In this document: piece by piece, positions 39,360-47,930 of the stretch
How the letters are laid out: each line of letters opens with the position of its first letter
How positions within the stretch are numbered: position 1 is the first letter of the stretch
The notes under the pieces: model-generated
The model's input: only the letters and a program-made list of their open reading frames with translations
Database searches by the model: none
What the model was told of the DNA's origin: nothing
Made by a program: the position numbers and the translations under genes
NCBI GenBank assembly: GCA_049115935.1
Contig: JAGDZK010000006.1
Coordinates: 38,931 to 102,930, forward strand
DNA length: 64,000 bases
Direction of reading: 5' to 3'
Origin: Bermanella sp049115935
GTDB lineage: Bacteria > Pseudomonadota > Gammaproteobacteria > Pseudomonadales > Oceanobacteraceae

Positions 39360-40178
39360 ATGAAATATATACTTTTTATATTACTAATTTTAAGCATTAC
39401 AGGCTGTTCTGATAGCGACACCTTAGCCAAGATTGGTTCGCATACGGTTGATAAAAATGAATTTAGCACATACCTACAGGCCAAGGGCGTTAATAATCAA
39501 TCGATCAGTTCGCAAACAAACATGCTAGAAAATTATGTACATCGTCTAGCAATGACACAAGCAATTGAAAAGCAAGGTAACTTAGATACTTCAAAAATCG
39601 ATCAACAAGTATTTGATTACCGTCAGCAGTTATTGATGAATGCCTATTTTGATCAATATATCGCTGAAAATGTAACTGAGGATGCGATCAAAAATTACTA
39701 CAGCAGTAATGCTACGCAATATGAAAAAATAAAAGCACACGTCGCCCATATATTATTTCGTGTACGCCCAGGCATGAGTGAAAAAGAAATTGAGGCAGTA
39801 AAATTACGAGCATTTGAGGCCTCTAGTAAATTAAAATCGGGTAGTTCATTTGATGAATATGCTAAAAATCACTCAGATGACACCCTGTCGGCGAAAAAAG
39901 GTGGAGACATGGGCTGGATTATTCAGGGGAGTATTGATCCTGTATTTTCCAAAACTGCGTTTGAATTAACACAAGATCAAATTAGTGAACCCATTCGAAC
40001 GGCATTTGGCTTTCATATTATTAAACTTTTAGAGGCACCAAAAACGGTAAAACTAGAATTTAATGCCGTAAAAGGTGAGATCCGCCATACCTTAAAAGCA
40101 GCAGCAAAACAAACAGAGTTAGAGCGCCTTAAGAGCGATGTTAATGTAGAAGTATATACAGATAGGCTGGCTAAATAA
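39360..40178 (+). CDS. Parvulin-type peptidylprolyl isomerase lipoprotein
   Basis: 272-aa lipoprotein. The ATG at 39360 is chosen over an in-frame ATG at 39345 because an AAGAG Shine-Dalgarno lies about 8 nt upstream and it gives a compact lipoprotein signal ending in the lipobox ITG-C16. The N-terminal half is helical (SurA/PrsA-like chaperone arm). Residues ~125-225 are a parvulin domain with the family landmarks HVAHILFRV, a GGDMGW loop and FGFHIIKLLE. The residue after the lipobox Cys is Ser, so outer-membrane sorting is expected. It lies 35 bp after the giant gene and overlaps the next gene by 1 bp. I infer that it helps fold or hold the giant protein's proline-rich Ig domains in the periplasm. 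PrsA and SurA are the closest functional analogies. Confidence 0.88.
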   Translation: MKYILFILLILSITGCSDSDTLAKIGSHTVDKNEFSTYLQAKGVNNQSISSQTNMLENYVHRLAMTQAIEKQGNLDTSKIDQQVFDYRQQLLMNAYFDQYIAENVTEDAIKNYYSSNATQYEKIKAHVAHILFRVRPGMSEKEIEAVKLRAFEASSKLKSGSSFDEYAKNHSDDTLSAKKGGDMGWIIQGSIDPVFSKTAFELTQDQISEPIRTAFGFHIIKLLEAPKTVKLEFNAVKGEIRHTLKAAAKQTELERLKSDVNVEVYTDRLAK

Positions 40179-40981
40179 TGAAAGCAATTATACTCATCGC
40201 ATTGATATTACCTATGTTGTTGGCATGCGATAATAAAGCCAGTAATGTACTAGATGACTCTAAAGTTGTGGCTAGAGTCGGTGATGTATATATCACTGAA
40301 GATGGGTTACATCTGCAACTTCAAAAGTTAACGGGCTTAACTACGTTAACGCCAGAGCAAGCAAACATAAAAAATAACGTATTAGAAAGTCTCGTTTTGT
40401 CAAAGTTAATGTCAAAAAAACAAGCATCATTAATGAGTCAAGATGAGCTTCTTGAATTAGAACAAGAAGTAAATAGTTATCGAGAAGAGCGCTTGACACA
40501 AAAATATTTATCTCAATATGTGGTAGCTACCCCCCCGACAAAAGAGCAAGTGAATTCGTTTTATGAAGCCAATTTACATCGCTTTGGTGGTGGTGATTAT
40601 TCTCAAGTAGAGTATTGGCTTTTAACCAAAGATTGCCAAGTAAATAACCACCAAAAATTAAGCAATCAGGCACTTAAAAAGCAATTGTTAATAGCGGGTT
40701 GTAACCAATCCCAGTATGTAGCGAGTGAGCTCAGCAGCAAACTTGCAAATATTTTAGGCGTAGATGCGAAAGACATAACAGAAAATAAAGCATTTTGGTT
40801 TACAGCTAAAGAAGGACAAAAGGTAGCGTTCGTAGAATCTATTGAAAAACGTAAAGCACAACCCTTAGTTGAAGTGGTCGCAAGCATTAGGAAAATGCTA
40901 GCACCTATGCAACTTAAATTAGCCATCGCCGAAACCAAATCACACCTTATAAAAGAAATGGAAGTCGAATATTTCGATTAA
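40178..40981 (+). CDS. SurA/PpiC-like chaperone lipoprotein, degenerate isomerase domain
   Basis: 267-aa lipoprotein with lipobox LLA-C17 followed by Asp. Asp at position +2 is the classic enterobacterial inner-membrane retention signal, so this protein may sit in the inner membrane while its upstream partner sits in the outer membrane. The N-terminal ~120 residues match the helical SurA-N-like arm (VARVGDVYITEDGL, then a long helix with EQEVNSYREERLTQKYLSQYV). The C-terminal part, where a parvulin domain should be, lacks the HILF and GFH landmarks and carries two cysteines (DCQVNN...AGCNQ). It resembles the EpsD-type proteins found in exopolysaccharide operons. The start overlaps the previous stop (TAATG), implying translational coupling and a paired role with the parvulin. 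Confidence 0.75.
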   Translation: MKAIILIALILPMLLACDNKASNVLDDSKVVARVGDVYITEDGLHLQLQKLTGLTTLTPEQANIKNNVLESLVLSKLMSKKQASLMSQDELLELEQEVNSYREERLTQKYLSQYVVATPPTKEQVNSFYEANLHRFGGGDYSQVEYWLLTKDCQVNNHQKLSNQALKKQLLIAGCNQSQYVASELSSKLANILGVDAKDITENKAFWFTAKEGQKVAFVESIEKRKAQPLVEVVASIRKMLAPMQLKLAIAETKSHLIKEMEVEYFD

Positions 40982-40987
40982 TTCACT

Positions 40988-43900
40988 ATGACCCAGTTTA
41001 AAACGAGCTTATTTTGCATGCTTTTGTGCATGTCATTCGCAAGTACTGCCTATGAAAACCAATGTGCATCGGTGTTCGCTAATGGTTTGCAATCCCATGA
41101 TTTAGGTATTATTGATATGTATCGCGGTGCTGATTTGCATGATGGTTCATCAGCGCAATTGTTTGCTAAAAAAGTAAATGTGAACCGCTTTACAGGCAAT
41201 AAAAGTTGTGGTGCACAAGCCTGCACCGCTAATGGTTTAACCAGTAGTAAAGTGCCTTCTTATACATTTAAACAATATGAGACCACTGGGTCATCTCATA
41301 ATTTTAAACATAAGTGGTGGTTTCAGAGCGTTAAAATTACCGAGCCACAATATAAAAATGTGATGATTAAACCGTTTTCTACCGCAATATTTTCACATGC
41401 TGGTGGACAATTTATAGCTAAAAAAATGATTGTGAATGTCGGCGCTAAGCTTAAATTAAAACCGGGAGATTACTGGGTTGAAAACCTTCATCTTGCCACA
41501 GGGGCTGCTATCGAAAGCCATGGCCTAGGCCAAGTTAGAATTTTCACACACAGACTCACCGGTAGCTTTGCCAATACAGTTGGCAATCAGCAATCACCGA
41601 ATCAAATATTGATTATTTCTGAAAACATTACGTTTGGTATGAGTAGTAAGCTATATGCATTTATATACGCCGATAGCGATATAAAGGTGGGTTTTGCCAC
41701 AAATATAGAAGGTGCATTATCGGCTAAAAATATAGAACTAAAAGCGTATTCGAATATTAAGTTTTCCCAAAATAAAATGCCTTCTATCAATTTCGCATGG
41801 ATGTGTGATTTTGATAATGACGGCATCTATGACGGCCTTGACAGCGATGCCGATAACGACGGCTTTAGTGACGAACTTGAGCTACAAGCAGGCAGTGATA
41901 TTTATGACGCACAATCGACACCACCGGATTTAGATAACGATGGTACGCCAGATATTATGGATGACGATATTGATGGCGATGGTTATAATAATGAACAAGA
42001 AGAAAAAGACGGTACAGACCCATATGATTCTGATAGTTATAAGTCAAATCCGCCTACAATTGCATTGTCGATTGAAAGCGGTCAAATCATCGAACAGCCA
42101 ACTATTTATGTCTCGGGTTTAGTGGGCTTTGGTGATTTAAATATATCCAAAATATTTGCATATAATGTTAATTCACCTGATCAAATTCAATTGATAGATT
42201 TGAGCAGCGATGGCACTTTTCTTAAGGAACTAAATTTAGAAGAGGGTCTCAACGAATTTAAAATCGTAGTAGAAGATAGCAAAGGCACGCAGGCACGCGT
42301 CTCATTTATTGTTACTTACGTTATTCCATTTCAAATATTATCTGTCACTCCCGATAATGGTGTCGTTTTTTCAGAGCCTGTCATCACAATAATTGCGAAC
42401 ATAAAATCAACGATAGAGCCGCAACTGCGTATTAATAATCAATTAGCGCAGCCAGAAATTATTTCTGAAAATACATACCGTTTTTCATTACAGTACAACC
42501 TAAAGCCAGGCGTTAATCAACTTGAAATGATAGTGTTAAGTGGTCAAAAAACGCTAAAAAAAGCGTTAAGTTATACGTTTGAACCTGCTGACATGTCATT
42601 ATATCCAGCGCCTAACATTTATGTGTTAACACCCAATAACAATACTCGCACGGCTAAAATCGAGCAGCCTTTAACCGTCAACGTTGAATCCAACGTGGGT
42701 GGCTTAACCGCCCGTATAAACAACACCCCCGTTGAAATAAGTGACAGCGGTGATAATACCTATCGCATTGCGCGTCCGTTACATTTGCAAGAAGGGGAAA
42801 ATCAATTTGCAATAAACATAACCGATGCGCTTGAGCAAAGCAGCGAATATATTTTAGCGTTATTTAAAGACACTGCCGCCCCTCAAATAACGCTACAGCA
42901 GAGCTATCTAACACCCCCTGACGTTAATATATTACCTTCTACTAGATTCACTCTTAAAGGCACAGTAGTAGCTGATGACCTCGCCAGCTTTAGCATTGCC
43001 GGTCAGCAAGTAACGTTGCATCAAATTGATGATAATCATTACGAATTTGACCATGCAGTGAGCATAGCCGCTAATCAAGATACCCTGGTTGCCGTACAAG
43101 CAAAGGACACATTAGCGAATAGCCAAACGTTAGCCTATTACTTTCATGCTAAAAGTAACTTAACAATGGATTGGATCACTCCACAATTTCCGGTGCAGTG
43201 GATGTTAGAAATGGGCACACAGCGCCCATTTGCCATTAAACTAAAAGACGCATCAGGCAACGAAGATTACACAATAGAACTCATTGGCCCACAGCAAAAT
43301 ACTCACATAGCCTTTACAAAAGTCAATGATTTACTGACCGGCTCATTTAGTGAAATAACCACAAAAGGTGAATACCAAGTCAAAGTTACCGCCCGTGAAA
43401 ATGGCCAGCTCATTACCCAAATGCAAAACAAACTCACGGTCATTAGCCAAAACGATTTGCCAATAACCATAACGCAGGTTTTTCCTACAGCGGAAAGCGC
43501 TAACTTAGAACCTGATGTGGCCATGCAAGTAAACTTTAATCGACCGATTGATGTAAATAAACTCAGCATAGAAGCTCGTCGTACGTTGCACGGCAAAACC
43601 TATGTCAACTTAGATGCCTCAGGTGTTGATTTTTTACATGCCAAGGGCATGCAATTATTACAAGTGGATGTTGATCGCGAAATCGTCAACGGCAAACTAT
43701 CTATATTGCCAAGTGATAGTGCGTTTGTATTTTATCCAACAAACGACCTAGGTTACAACGCACAAATTGAATGGACAATTCGTTATGACGGTAACGAACT
43801 GAGTAAACAACGCTTTACCACAAGAGAGCTCCCCACCGTAATTGATGGCGGCGTAAAAGATACCTTCAGTCAAAGCATAGAAGGTATCACGGTTGAAATA

Positions 43901-44653
43901 GAAGAACTTGGGCTAAAAACCACAACCAATAACGACGGCGGTTATGCGTTTGGTTATGGTAGTGCAGCGGCGCAAAATATTCCTAGTGGTCGATACCACA
44001 TGCTTGTAAATAAAGATTATATATACCCCAAACTGGGTGAAGTGCGTATTCCCGTTGAAATAAAACAAGGCCGCCGTAATCAATTACCGTTATTGCGGGT
44101 GCCTAATATGAGTGGAGAGGTACAGTGGATCAGTGTTCCAAAAGATGCCAGTCACGTGCGCTTGTCACAAGGGGAGCTTGAAATACAACTTATTCAAGGT
44201 GCCCGCTTAAACTTTCCTAATGCGAAGCAAGTAAACCGAGCTATACATGCTCAATTTATATCAACCAGTAACGTCGTTCGAGATGTATACCCAGGCTCAG
44301 CGCCGTTATGGTTTTATCAGCTTCAACCCTTTGGCATACAAAGTACAGGTTCACTAAACATAAAAATGAACGTGCCGACCTTAGGGGGAAGTACCGCGTA
44401 CATGATGATGCAGCCTGGTGAAACCAAGTATTCATTCTTACTCGGTTATAACCCCACCAAAAACATAATAGAGCCCATAGGTGTCGTTAAAATTCACGAT
44501 GGATTCATGGAAACGGTGAACCCTGTAGAGCCTGCATCCATGGATTACTTTGGCTATACCCACACCAAGCCAGAATACCAAGAACAATTTAAACAATATG
44601 TAAATAATGAAATCAGTTTTATACAGCTGGTTGCACAAGTGACGGCAGAATAA
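40988..44653 (+). CDS. Large secreted Ig-like/TSP3 protein with carboxypeptidase-regulatory-like domain (1221 aa)
   Basis: The signal peptide (MTQFKTSLFCMLLCMSFASTA) is followed by an N-terminal region of ~250 residues of beta-strands (GAKLKLKPGDYWVENLHL, LIISENITFG) that resembles the repeated-strand part of MshQ-like or polymer-forming proteins; this is a weak resemblance. Calcium-type TSP3 motifs lie at residues ~274-352 (DFDNDGIYDGLDSDADNDG). After these come several Ig-like domains, an SbsA-like Ig around ~835-950, and a carboxypeptidase-regulatory-like fold at ~955-1040 (GITVEIEELGLKTTTNNDGG). It starts 6 bp after the previous stop and ends 1 bp before the next start, so it is an operon member. 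No anchor is visible. I infer an accessory exoprotein working with the giant. I do not recognise an enzyme activity. Confidence 0.8.
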   Translation: MTQFKTSLFCMLLCMSFASTAYENQCASVFANGLQSHDLGIIDMYRGADLHDGSSAQLFAKKVNVNRFTGNKSCGAQACTANGLTSSKVPSYTFKQYETTGSSHNFKHKWWFQSVKITEPQYKNVMIKPFSTAIFSHAGGQFIAKKMIVNVGAKLKLKPGDYWVENLHLATGAAIESHGLGQVRIFTHRLTGSFANTVGNQQSPNQILIISENITFGMSSKLYAFIYADSDIKVGFATNIEGALSAKNIELKAYSNIKFSQNKMPSINFAWMCDFDNDGIYDGLDSDADNDGFSDELELQAGSDIYDAQSTPPDLDNDGTPDIMDDDIDGDGYNNEQEEKDGTDPYDSDSYKSNPPTIALSIESGQIIEQPTIYVSGLVGFGDLNISKIFAYNVNSPDQIQLIDLSSDGTFLKELNLEEGLNEFKIVVEDSKGTQARVSFIVTYVIPFQILSVTPDNGVVFSEPVITIIANIKSTIEPQLRINNQLAQPEIISENTYRFSLQYNLKPGVNQLEMIVLSGQKTLKKALSYTFEPADMSLYPAPNIYVLTPNNNTRTAKIEQPLTVNVESNVGGLTARINNTPVEISDSGDNTYRIARPLHLQEGENQFAINITDALEQSSEYILALFKDTAAPQITLQQSYLTPPDVNILPSTRFTLKGTVVADDLASFSIAGQQVTLHQIDDNHYEFDHAVSIAANQDTLVAVQAKDTLANSQTLAYYFHAKSNLTMDWITPQFPVQWMLEMGTQRPFAIKLKDASGNEDYTIELIGPQQNTHIAFTKVNDLLTGSFSEITTKGEYQVKVTARENGQLITQMQNKLTVISQNDLPITITQVFPTAESANLEPDVAMQVNFNRPIDVNKLSIEARRTLHGKTYVNLDASGVDFLHAKGMQLLQVDVDREIVNGKLSILPSDSAFVFYPTNDLGYNAQIEWTIRYDGNELSKQRFTTRELPTVIDGGVKDTFSQSIEGITVEIEELGLKTTTNNDGGYAFGYGSAAAQNIPSGRYHMLVNKDYIYPKLGEVRIPVEIKQGRRNQLPLLRVPNMSGEVQWISVPKDASHVRLSQGELEIQLIQGARLNFPNAKQVNRAIHAQFISTSNVVRDVYPGSAPLWFYQLQPFGIQSTGSLNIKMNVPTLGGSTAYMMMQPGETKYSFLLGYNPTKNIIEPIGVVKIHDGFMETVNPVEPASMDYFGYTHTKPEYQEQFKQYVNNEISFIQLVAQVTAE

Positions 44654-44654
44654 T

Positions 44655-47600
44655 ATGAAACGGATTTTAATCAGCTTACTGGTAGCATTAAGCACTTTTT
44701 TAAGCGCACAACAAAGCCTTGCATTAAACCCTTATGGGTTTGAACAAATACTGCATATTGGCCATGTCTATGCGCGCTCCATTGTATACGACGAAGATAC
44801 CGGGTTACCGTTATGGGCAACCTATAATGAAGATGGTGGACACACCAAAATTCAACTTGATGCGACTAAATTAGCAGCGGCCAATAGGGGCCGAGTGGTA
44901 TCGGGAGAGAATTATCGCGCGTACCAAAAAGCCTATGACGATTTTGAAGCACAATACGAGGGAAAAGTTGACCTATTGCCCGTTAGTGATTTTCAAGAGC
45001 AAGCAGCCAACGGTAGCCTCACCACCAAAGATGGCCAGCCCATACAAAACTGGAACGCCGCGAGTATCGGAAATGATGTGCTTTCTATTGCCATACCCAG
45101 TAAAGAAAAGCGTTTGCAGTTTGATGCCAATCAAATTGAAAAATTGTATTTTCCCGTTAACTTAGCCATCGACGATGGCATCAACGACGACACCAAATCC
45201 GTGTTAATCGACATTGAAGGTAATATTCTTGAAAAAAGCACAGATCGTATCGGAAAACTGTCCGCATTCTACGTAGAAAAAGGCAAAGAGTTAGAAAACA
45301 CCGCTGAATATGAATATTCATCTGGTATAAAAAAACTGCATAACTACGACATACTCGATCCAGTGTCCGGCGTATTCATCGAAGGCATTACAGGCTATAT
45401 AAACGGTGCAACCAGCTCAGGCAGTGATGGTTTTTATAAACTAAGAGCTCTTCCTACGCCTTGTCCTGGTTTTCAGTATTCGCCGCGCTTGACTGGAACC
45501 GCACGGTTATATTATGTCAACTTCAACCCTAAAGGCTCGCCAGCGATACCGTACTTCATAGAAAAAACCAGCGAAAATACTTGCATTGGATATGGTGCCG
45601 CCGTCAACCCTGCCAGCGCGGAAGCCGCCGACGTGATTGCAACCATTGCATTCGCCCCCGAAAACATCACCACCCTAAATTACCCCATCGCCATCAACGT
45701 ACTAGCAGGCAACGCCATCCTATGGGGCGCGGCCATCAGCGACAGCGAACCCACTGAATACTTCGCCGAACAATCCCCCATGACAGATTACATGGCCCCC
45801 AATGACTACGACGGCGACGGCGCCATCGACGGTACAGTACGAGGCGATCTCAACGACCAAGGCCAATTCATCGCCGACGAAAGCGCAGGGCGCTACGGCG
45901 TATTTTTAACCAGCAACCCAAGAGACGACGGCCAACCCAATTTCACCCGCGTCATCGACACCCAGCAAGACCTAAAACACAAAGGCCTCGTCAAAACCAT
46001 CAACAAAGATGACCTAATTGAAACCGACATACTGGTTTTTAGGGAATCCACCGGTCAGCTCATTACCGAACGCTCCGGCCTTTCCGACGAAGACGTTAAA
46101 CACAGCAAAGTTATCGGTCGCCTACAACAAGACGGCAACGGCAACTTCAGCTACACCATCGCCATCCGCAGCACAGAAGACACCGCCAGCTTTCGCAGCG
46201 CCCGCCATGGTGGTTGGGACAAATGGCAAGCCGCCAGTAAAATGAACCCAGAACTACACGACCACCAATCCGACTTCATCCGCAACGGCGAACAACTGCG
46301 CATTGTTGCCATCAACCGAGCAACAGGCTACATCGGCACCGTCATCACCGAACTCACCGGCCCAAGAGACGGCGGCAACGTCACCGTCCCTGTGCCACCC
46401 ATCATCATGGGCCCGCCCAACCTAAAAGCCTGGGCCACACGCCGCTACCAACCCCAAGGTAATCAATTTAACGCCGATGAAAAGCGACACACCATCGGCA
46501 ACGAAGGGGCCGCCACCAACGACGACGAACTCATCGAAATCCACACAAAATGGCTCGACGCTAACGGCTTCCCGCTGCCTGCTGGATTACAAGACCGTGG
46601 TTACACCGGGCGTTTAGTTAAAGTCGCCACCGACCCAGCTAATACCAACGACCCATACAGCACAAACACCAGCGAATTTGTGAGCAATACCGGCACACAA
46701 ACCAGCGAATTTAGCATCAACCCTGGCACCCAACTGCAAGTGCTTAAATTTGCAAAAGGTGAAATAGGGCAATACCACTACTACATGCAAGTGAATGGTA
46801 AAACCGGTGCCGAACAAAACGACTTTTCAAGTGGTAACCACACAGGTGTCTTGCGTCACCGCCCCAACAAATACGTCCCAGTCAAAGTGCCACTGTTTGA
46901 CGAAACCATAACCAACGTCAACAAAATATTGCAGCAACAACAAAACCCAGAAGCCAAAGATCTCGACGCCGCCTTCAACTGGGTATACCGCCCAGAGTTA
47001 AGTTTCTCGGTGGTCGATTTAGAAGTCAGTTCCATACTGCTGCACTCCAATGACCCAGAAGATGAGCCGCTAGAACTGGTCAACGCCACCGACCCCGTTA
47101 TCAGCACCCAAGACAGCGCCGTGGAAATCTTCTACAAATTACTCGGTAGCCAATACGACCGCATCACCCCACTAGACGGCGAACAAACCTTCATCCTCGC
47201 CATAGGCGAACAAGAAATCGAAATCAGCGTCGATGGAGATGGCACCCCCATCAAATTCACCAACCTAGAACACCTAGGTGAAATCAAACCCGAAGATTAT
47301 TTATCAATAAGATTGTATCTAAACGAAGACTCACAAAACGTCCTGTGGGACTGGGCGTTTAACACCCTCGACTTAGACATCGACAGCGACAACAACAACG
47401 GCTTTGCCGCACCCGACCGAACCTTACAAGAAGAAGAAAACGAAACCAAAGACCAACACCCAGGCAAAACCATCCCCATCAACGATGGCGACATCAACAA
47501 AAATGACATACCCGACTACGCCGAATTTGAATACCTCAATGACAAAGGCGCGCTGTACAGCAAAAAACTGGTTCCCTTCGTCATCGAAATCCCTGCACAC

Positions 47601-47930
47601 GTCGACATAGCAGGCGCCACCATCAAGTTTGAATACGCAGGCTCCGACCCGCTCGACATCAAACAAGAAGCCGACACAAACGACCCCGACACCATCATCT
47701 ACACCCCAGCCGAAGGCGACCAACGCTTATGGCTAAAAAATGCCGACAAAAAACGCAACCCCATGGGCGTCAACAACGGCGGCGACTACATCACCCCCAA
47801 CACAGCATACGGCCTATTACAGCTAGGCTTTGACAACAGCAAACGTATCAAAACCTTCTACATAGAAGGCATCAGACGCACAAAAGCAGGCGCTGCCGTC
47901 ACGCACGCCTACTTGGAGTACCAGCCATGA
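44655..47930 (+). CDS. Large secreted protein of unknown function (1091 aa)
   Basis: The signal peptide MKRILISLLVALSTFLSAQQSLA opens a mature protein starting LNPYGFEQILHIGHVYARSI. I recognise no named family. Visible features are a calcium-type acidic motif NDYDGDGAIDG near residue ~380, a proline/glycine stretch (VTVPVPPIIMGPPNLKA) near ~580, and a late DIDSDNNNGF...NDGDINKNDIPDYAEF segment near 910-955 of the kind that recurs in large bacterial surface proteins. Base use changes inside the gene: up to ~45,600 codons are AT-rich like the upstream genes, and afterwards C-ending codons dominate to the end, apart from a mixed stretch around 46,560-46,860. The ATG is 1 bp after the previous stop, and the stop overlaps the next start (ATGA), so it is co-translated with both neighbours. 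Confidence 0.78.
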   Translation: MKRILISLLVALSTFLSAQQSLALNPYGFEQILHIGHVYARSIVYDEDTGLPLWATYNEDGGHTKIQLDATKLAAANRGRVVSGENYRAYQKAYDDFEAQYEGKVDLLPVSDFQEQAANGSLTTKDGQPIQNWNAASIGNDVLSIAIPSKEKRLQFDANQIEKLYFPVNLAIDDGINDDTKSVLIDIEGNILEKSTDRIGKLSAFYVEKGKELENTAEYEYSSGIKKLHNYDILDPVSGVFIEGITGYINGATSSGSDGFYKLRALPTPCPGFQYSPRLTGTARLYYVNFNPKGSPAIPYFIEKTSENTCIGYGAAVNPASAEAADVIATIAFAPENITTLNYPIAINVLAGNAILWGAAISDSEPTEYFAEQSPMTDYMAPNDYDGDGAIDGTVRGDLNDQGQFIADESAGRYGVFLTSNPRDDGQPNFTRVIDTQQDLKHKGLVKTINKDDLIETDILVFRESTGQLITERSGLSDEDVKHSKVIGRLQQDGNGNFSYTIAIRSTEDTASFRSARHGGWDKWQAASKMNPELHDHQSDFIRNGEQLRIVAINRATGYIGTVITELTGPRDGGNVTVPVPPIIMGPPNLKAWATRRYQPQGNQFNADEKRHTIGNEGAATNDDELIEIHTKWLDANGFPLPAGLQDRGYTGRLVKVATDPANTNDPYSTNTSEFVSNTGTQTSEFSINPGTQLQVLKFAKGEIGQYHYYMQVNGKTGAEQNDFSSGNHTGVLRHRPNKYVPVKVPLFDETITNVNKILQQQQNPEAKDLDAAFNWVYRPELSFSVVDLEVSSILLHSNDPEDEPLELVNATDPVISTQDSAVEIFYKLLGSQYDRITPLDGEQTFILAIGEQEIEISVDGDGTPIKFTNLEHLGEIKPEDYLSIRLYLNEDSQNVLWDWAFNTLDLDIDSDNNNGFAAPDRTLQEEENETKDQHPGKTIPINDGDINKNDIPDYAEFEYLNDKGALYSKKLVPFVIEIPAHVDIAGATIKFEYAGSDPLDIKQEADTNDPDTIIYTPAEGDQRLWLKNADKKRNPMGVNNGGDYITPNTAYGLLQLGFDNSKRIKTFYIEGIRRTKAGAAVTHAYLEYQP

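Noticed and set aside
47424..47723. 99-codon minus-strand frame in the 1091-aa gene
   Set aside because: Antisense shadow in the C-ending-codon segment, where opposite-strand frames stay open by chance.
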